Source of the DNA: Bacteroidia bacterium
GTDB taxonomy: Bacteria > Bacteroidota > Bacteroidia > Cytophagales > Cyclobacteriaceae
Assembly (NCBI GenBank): GCA_025356795.1
Contig: JANXRR010000547.1
Location: 1-8,580, forward strand
Reading direction: 5' to 3'
Length of the DNA: 8,580 nucleotides
Shown: piece after piece, positions 7,261-8,580 of the stretch
Layout: each line of letters starts with the position of its first letter
Numbering within the stretch: the first letter of the stretch is position 1
Notes under the pieces: model-generated
Told to the model about the DNA's origin: nothing
The model's input: the letters and a program-made list of their open reading frames with translations, nothing else
Database searches by the model: none
Made by a program: the position numbers and the translations under genes

Positions 7261-7292
7261 TTCTAAAACCAAACAAAACCCTTATACCTTTA
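7261..7292 (+). promoter_or_regulatory. Weak candidate promoter for glnS
   Basis: TACCTTTA (7285-7292) differs from the TAnnTTTG -7 consensus by its last base, and TTC (7261-7263) is one base off the -33 TTG with a 21-base spacer. The box ends 23 bases before the glnS ATG, almost the same distance as the better box before gltX. Such A/T-rich matches occur by chance, so this is tentative. I see nothing else notable in the 143-bp divergent region. Confidence 0.22.
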
Positions 7293-7315
7293 CGATCTAA
7301 AATTTCATTTAATTG

Positions 7316-8580
7316 ATGGACGATAAGAGTTTGAATTTTCTAGAGGAGATTGTAGAGACTGATCTAGCTTCGGGCAAATATAAAAGCATTATTACCCGCT
7401 TTCCACCCGAGCCGAATGGGTACTTGCACATGGGCCACGCCAAAAGCATTTGCTTGAATTTTGGACTGGCCCTAAAATATGGTGGCAAAACCAATTTGCG
7501 ATTTGATGATACCAACCCCGTAACAGAAGAGACGGAATATGTAGATGGAATTAAGAATGACATTAGATGGTTGGGCTTCAGTTGGGCACAAGAGTTTTAT
7601 GCGTCCGACTATTTTGATCAACTCTATCAATTTGCTGTTACTTTAATTAACAGCGGGCTCGCTTATGTAGACGACAGTTCGAGTGAAGAAATTGCGAAGA
7701 AAAAGGGTACACCCACTCAGCATGGAGTGAACACTATTTTTAGAGATAGAAGCATTGAAGAAAACCTTCGCTTGTTTGCCGATATGAAAGCTGGCAAATA
7801 CAAGGACGGAGAAAAAGTATTGCGTGCTAAAGTTGACATGGCGCACGTGAACATGCACATGCGCGACCCATTGATGTATCGTATAAAACACGCGCACCAT
7901 CACCGAACGGGCAATGCTTGGTGCATTTATCCAATGTATGATTTTGCCCATGGCCAAAGCGATGCCATCGAAAACATAACACATAGTATTTGCACGCTTG
8001 AGTTTGTACCTCACCGGGCGTTGTATGATTGGTTCATTGAGAAACTCAACATTTACCCTTCGCATCAGTATGAGTTTGCGCGGTTGAATATGACGTACAC
8101 CATTATGAGCAAGCGCAAGCTTCTTCAATTGGTAAATGAGAAGCAGGTAGCAGGATGGGACGACCCGCGTATGCCAACGCTAGCAGGTGTGCGCAGAAGA
8201 GGATACACACCTGAAAGCATACGTGAGTTTTGTGATAAAATAGGTATAGCCAAACGTGAAAATTTGATTGATGTTGGGTTGCTGGAATTTTGTGTGCGCG
8301 ATCATCTCAACAAAATTGCCACACGAAGGATGGTAGTGTTTGATCCCATAAAAGTTGTGCTCACCAATTACCCTGAAGGCACGTCTGAGATTTTATTGGG
8401 AGAGAATAACCCGGAAGATCACGATGCGGCAGGTAACCGCGAGATACCATTTGCGCGCGAGTTGTTCATTGAGCAAGATGATTTTATGGAAAACCCCCCA
8501 AAGAAATATTTTCGCTTGTCAGTTGGGCAAATGGTGCGCCTGAAGAGTGCGTACATTATTCAATGCAATGATGTAATTGA
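7316..8580 (+). CDS. glnS: Glutamine--tRNA ligase (GlnRS), 3' end beyond the window
   Basis: GlnRS charges tRNA-Gln directly with glutamine, making the transamidation route unnecessary for this tRNA. The frame is open from the ATG at 7316 to the window end: 421 codons of an expected 550-560. Landmarks match E. coli GlnS closely: FPPEPNGYLHMGHAKSI (residues 29-45) with the HIGH motif as HMGH (38-41), NLRFDDTNP (60-68), WCIYPMYDF (202-210), ITHSICTLEF (221-230) and the KMSKS loop as MSKRK (264-268), then GWDDPRMPT and RRRGYTPESIREF. The last visible part enters the beta-barrel anticodon-binding region (VRLKSAYIIQ). The start MDDKSLNFLEEIV is the first ATG before the conserved core. It is divergent from gltX across 143 bp. 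Its codons are visibly more G/C-rich than those of gldM. No internal stop or frameshift was found. Confidence 0.97.
   Translation, partial: MDDKSLNFLEEIVETDLASGKYKSIITRFPPEPNGYLHMGHAKSICLNFGLALKYGGKTNLRFDDTNPVTEETEYVDGIKNDIRWLGFSWAQEFYASDYFDQLYQFAVTLINSGLAYVDDSSSEEIAKKKGTPTQHGVNTIFRDRSIEENLRLFADMKAGKYKDGEKVLRAKVDMAHVNMHMRDPLMYRIKHAHHHRTGNAWCIYPMYDFAHGQSDAIENITHSICTLEFVPHRALYDWFIEKLNIYPSHQYEFARLNMTYTIMSKRKLLQLVNEKQVAGWDDPRMPTLAGVRRRGYTPESIREFCDKIGIAKRENLIDVGLLEFCVRDHLNKIATRRMVVFDPIKVVLTNYPEGTSEILLGENNPEDHDAAGNREIPFARELFIEQDDFMENPPKKYFRLSVGQMVRLKSAYIIQCNDVI

Noticed and set aside
7173..7315. Possible T-box, riboswitch or small RNA between gltX and glnS
   Set aside because: I found no T-box motif, extended hairpin or terminator/antiterminator pair; only promoter-like boxes and A/T-rich sequence are visible.
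7643..8128. 161-aa open frame on the minus strand opposite glnS
   Set aside because: It lies wholly inside the strongly conserved glnS frame; its composition (rich in H, V, F, R) is that of an antisense shadow and no family is recognisable.

Overview
The window looks like a chromosomal segment of a gliding or T9SS-encoding Bacteroidota, most likely near the Cytophagales. The evidence is gldM-gldN of the gliding/type IX secretion apparatus, the absence of Shine-Dalgarno sequences before most genes, low G+C, and a TAnnTTTG-type promoter box. I cannot place it to genus.

Layout. Positions 1-2509 (+) carry gldM, lacking only the first two bases of its ATG, then gldN, closed by a clear intrinsic terminator at 2529-2552. 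A GNAT acetyltransferase of the SAT1/thialysine type follows (2567-3040, +). It meets head-on, with no intergenic base, a minus-strand cluster. Read in its own direction that cluster is gltX (7172-5640), a 70-aa lysine-rich protein whose ATG overlaps the gltX stop (5640-5428), an 87-bp gap with a 23-bp palindrome, an AIM24/TIGR00266 protein (5340-4567), a LYS1-like saccharopine dehydrogenase family protein (4560-3349) and a DUF4286 protein (3346-3041). A 143-bp divergent intergenic region separates gltX from glnS (7316 to the window end, +, 3' end missing). No gap exceeds 300 bases.

How the genes work together. GldM is the shaft of the GldLM proton-driven motor and GldN is part of the periplasmic GldKN ring, so the left part is the end of a gldKLMN-type operon. 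The right part is built around the glutamate/glutamine tRNA synthetase pair. The genes between are small metabolic or uncharacterised proteins with tight operon spacing.

The most notable observation is in GldN. Between its conserved N-terminal part and the conserved C-terminal core lies a segment of about 40 residues (roughly 106-146) with the aromatic/Gly/Pro spacing of a CBM5/12 (ChtBD3-like) carbohydrate-binding module. I do not know this in GldN. I infer it could bind glycan, possibly peptidoglycan. Otherwise the window is mostly ordinary housekeeping sequence; I see no mobile element, CRISPR array, tRNA or rRNA.
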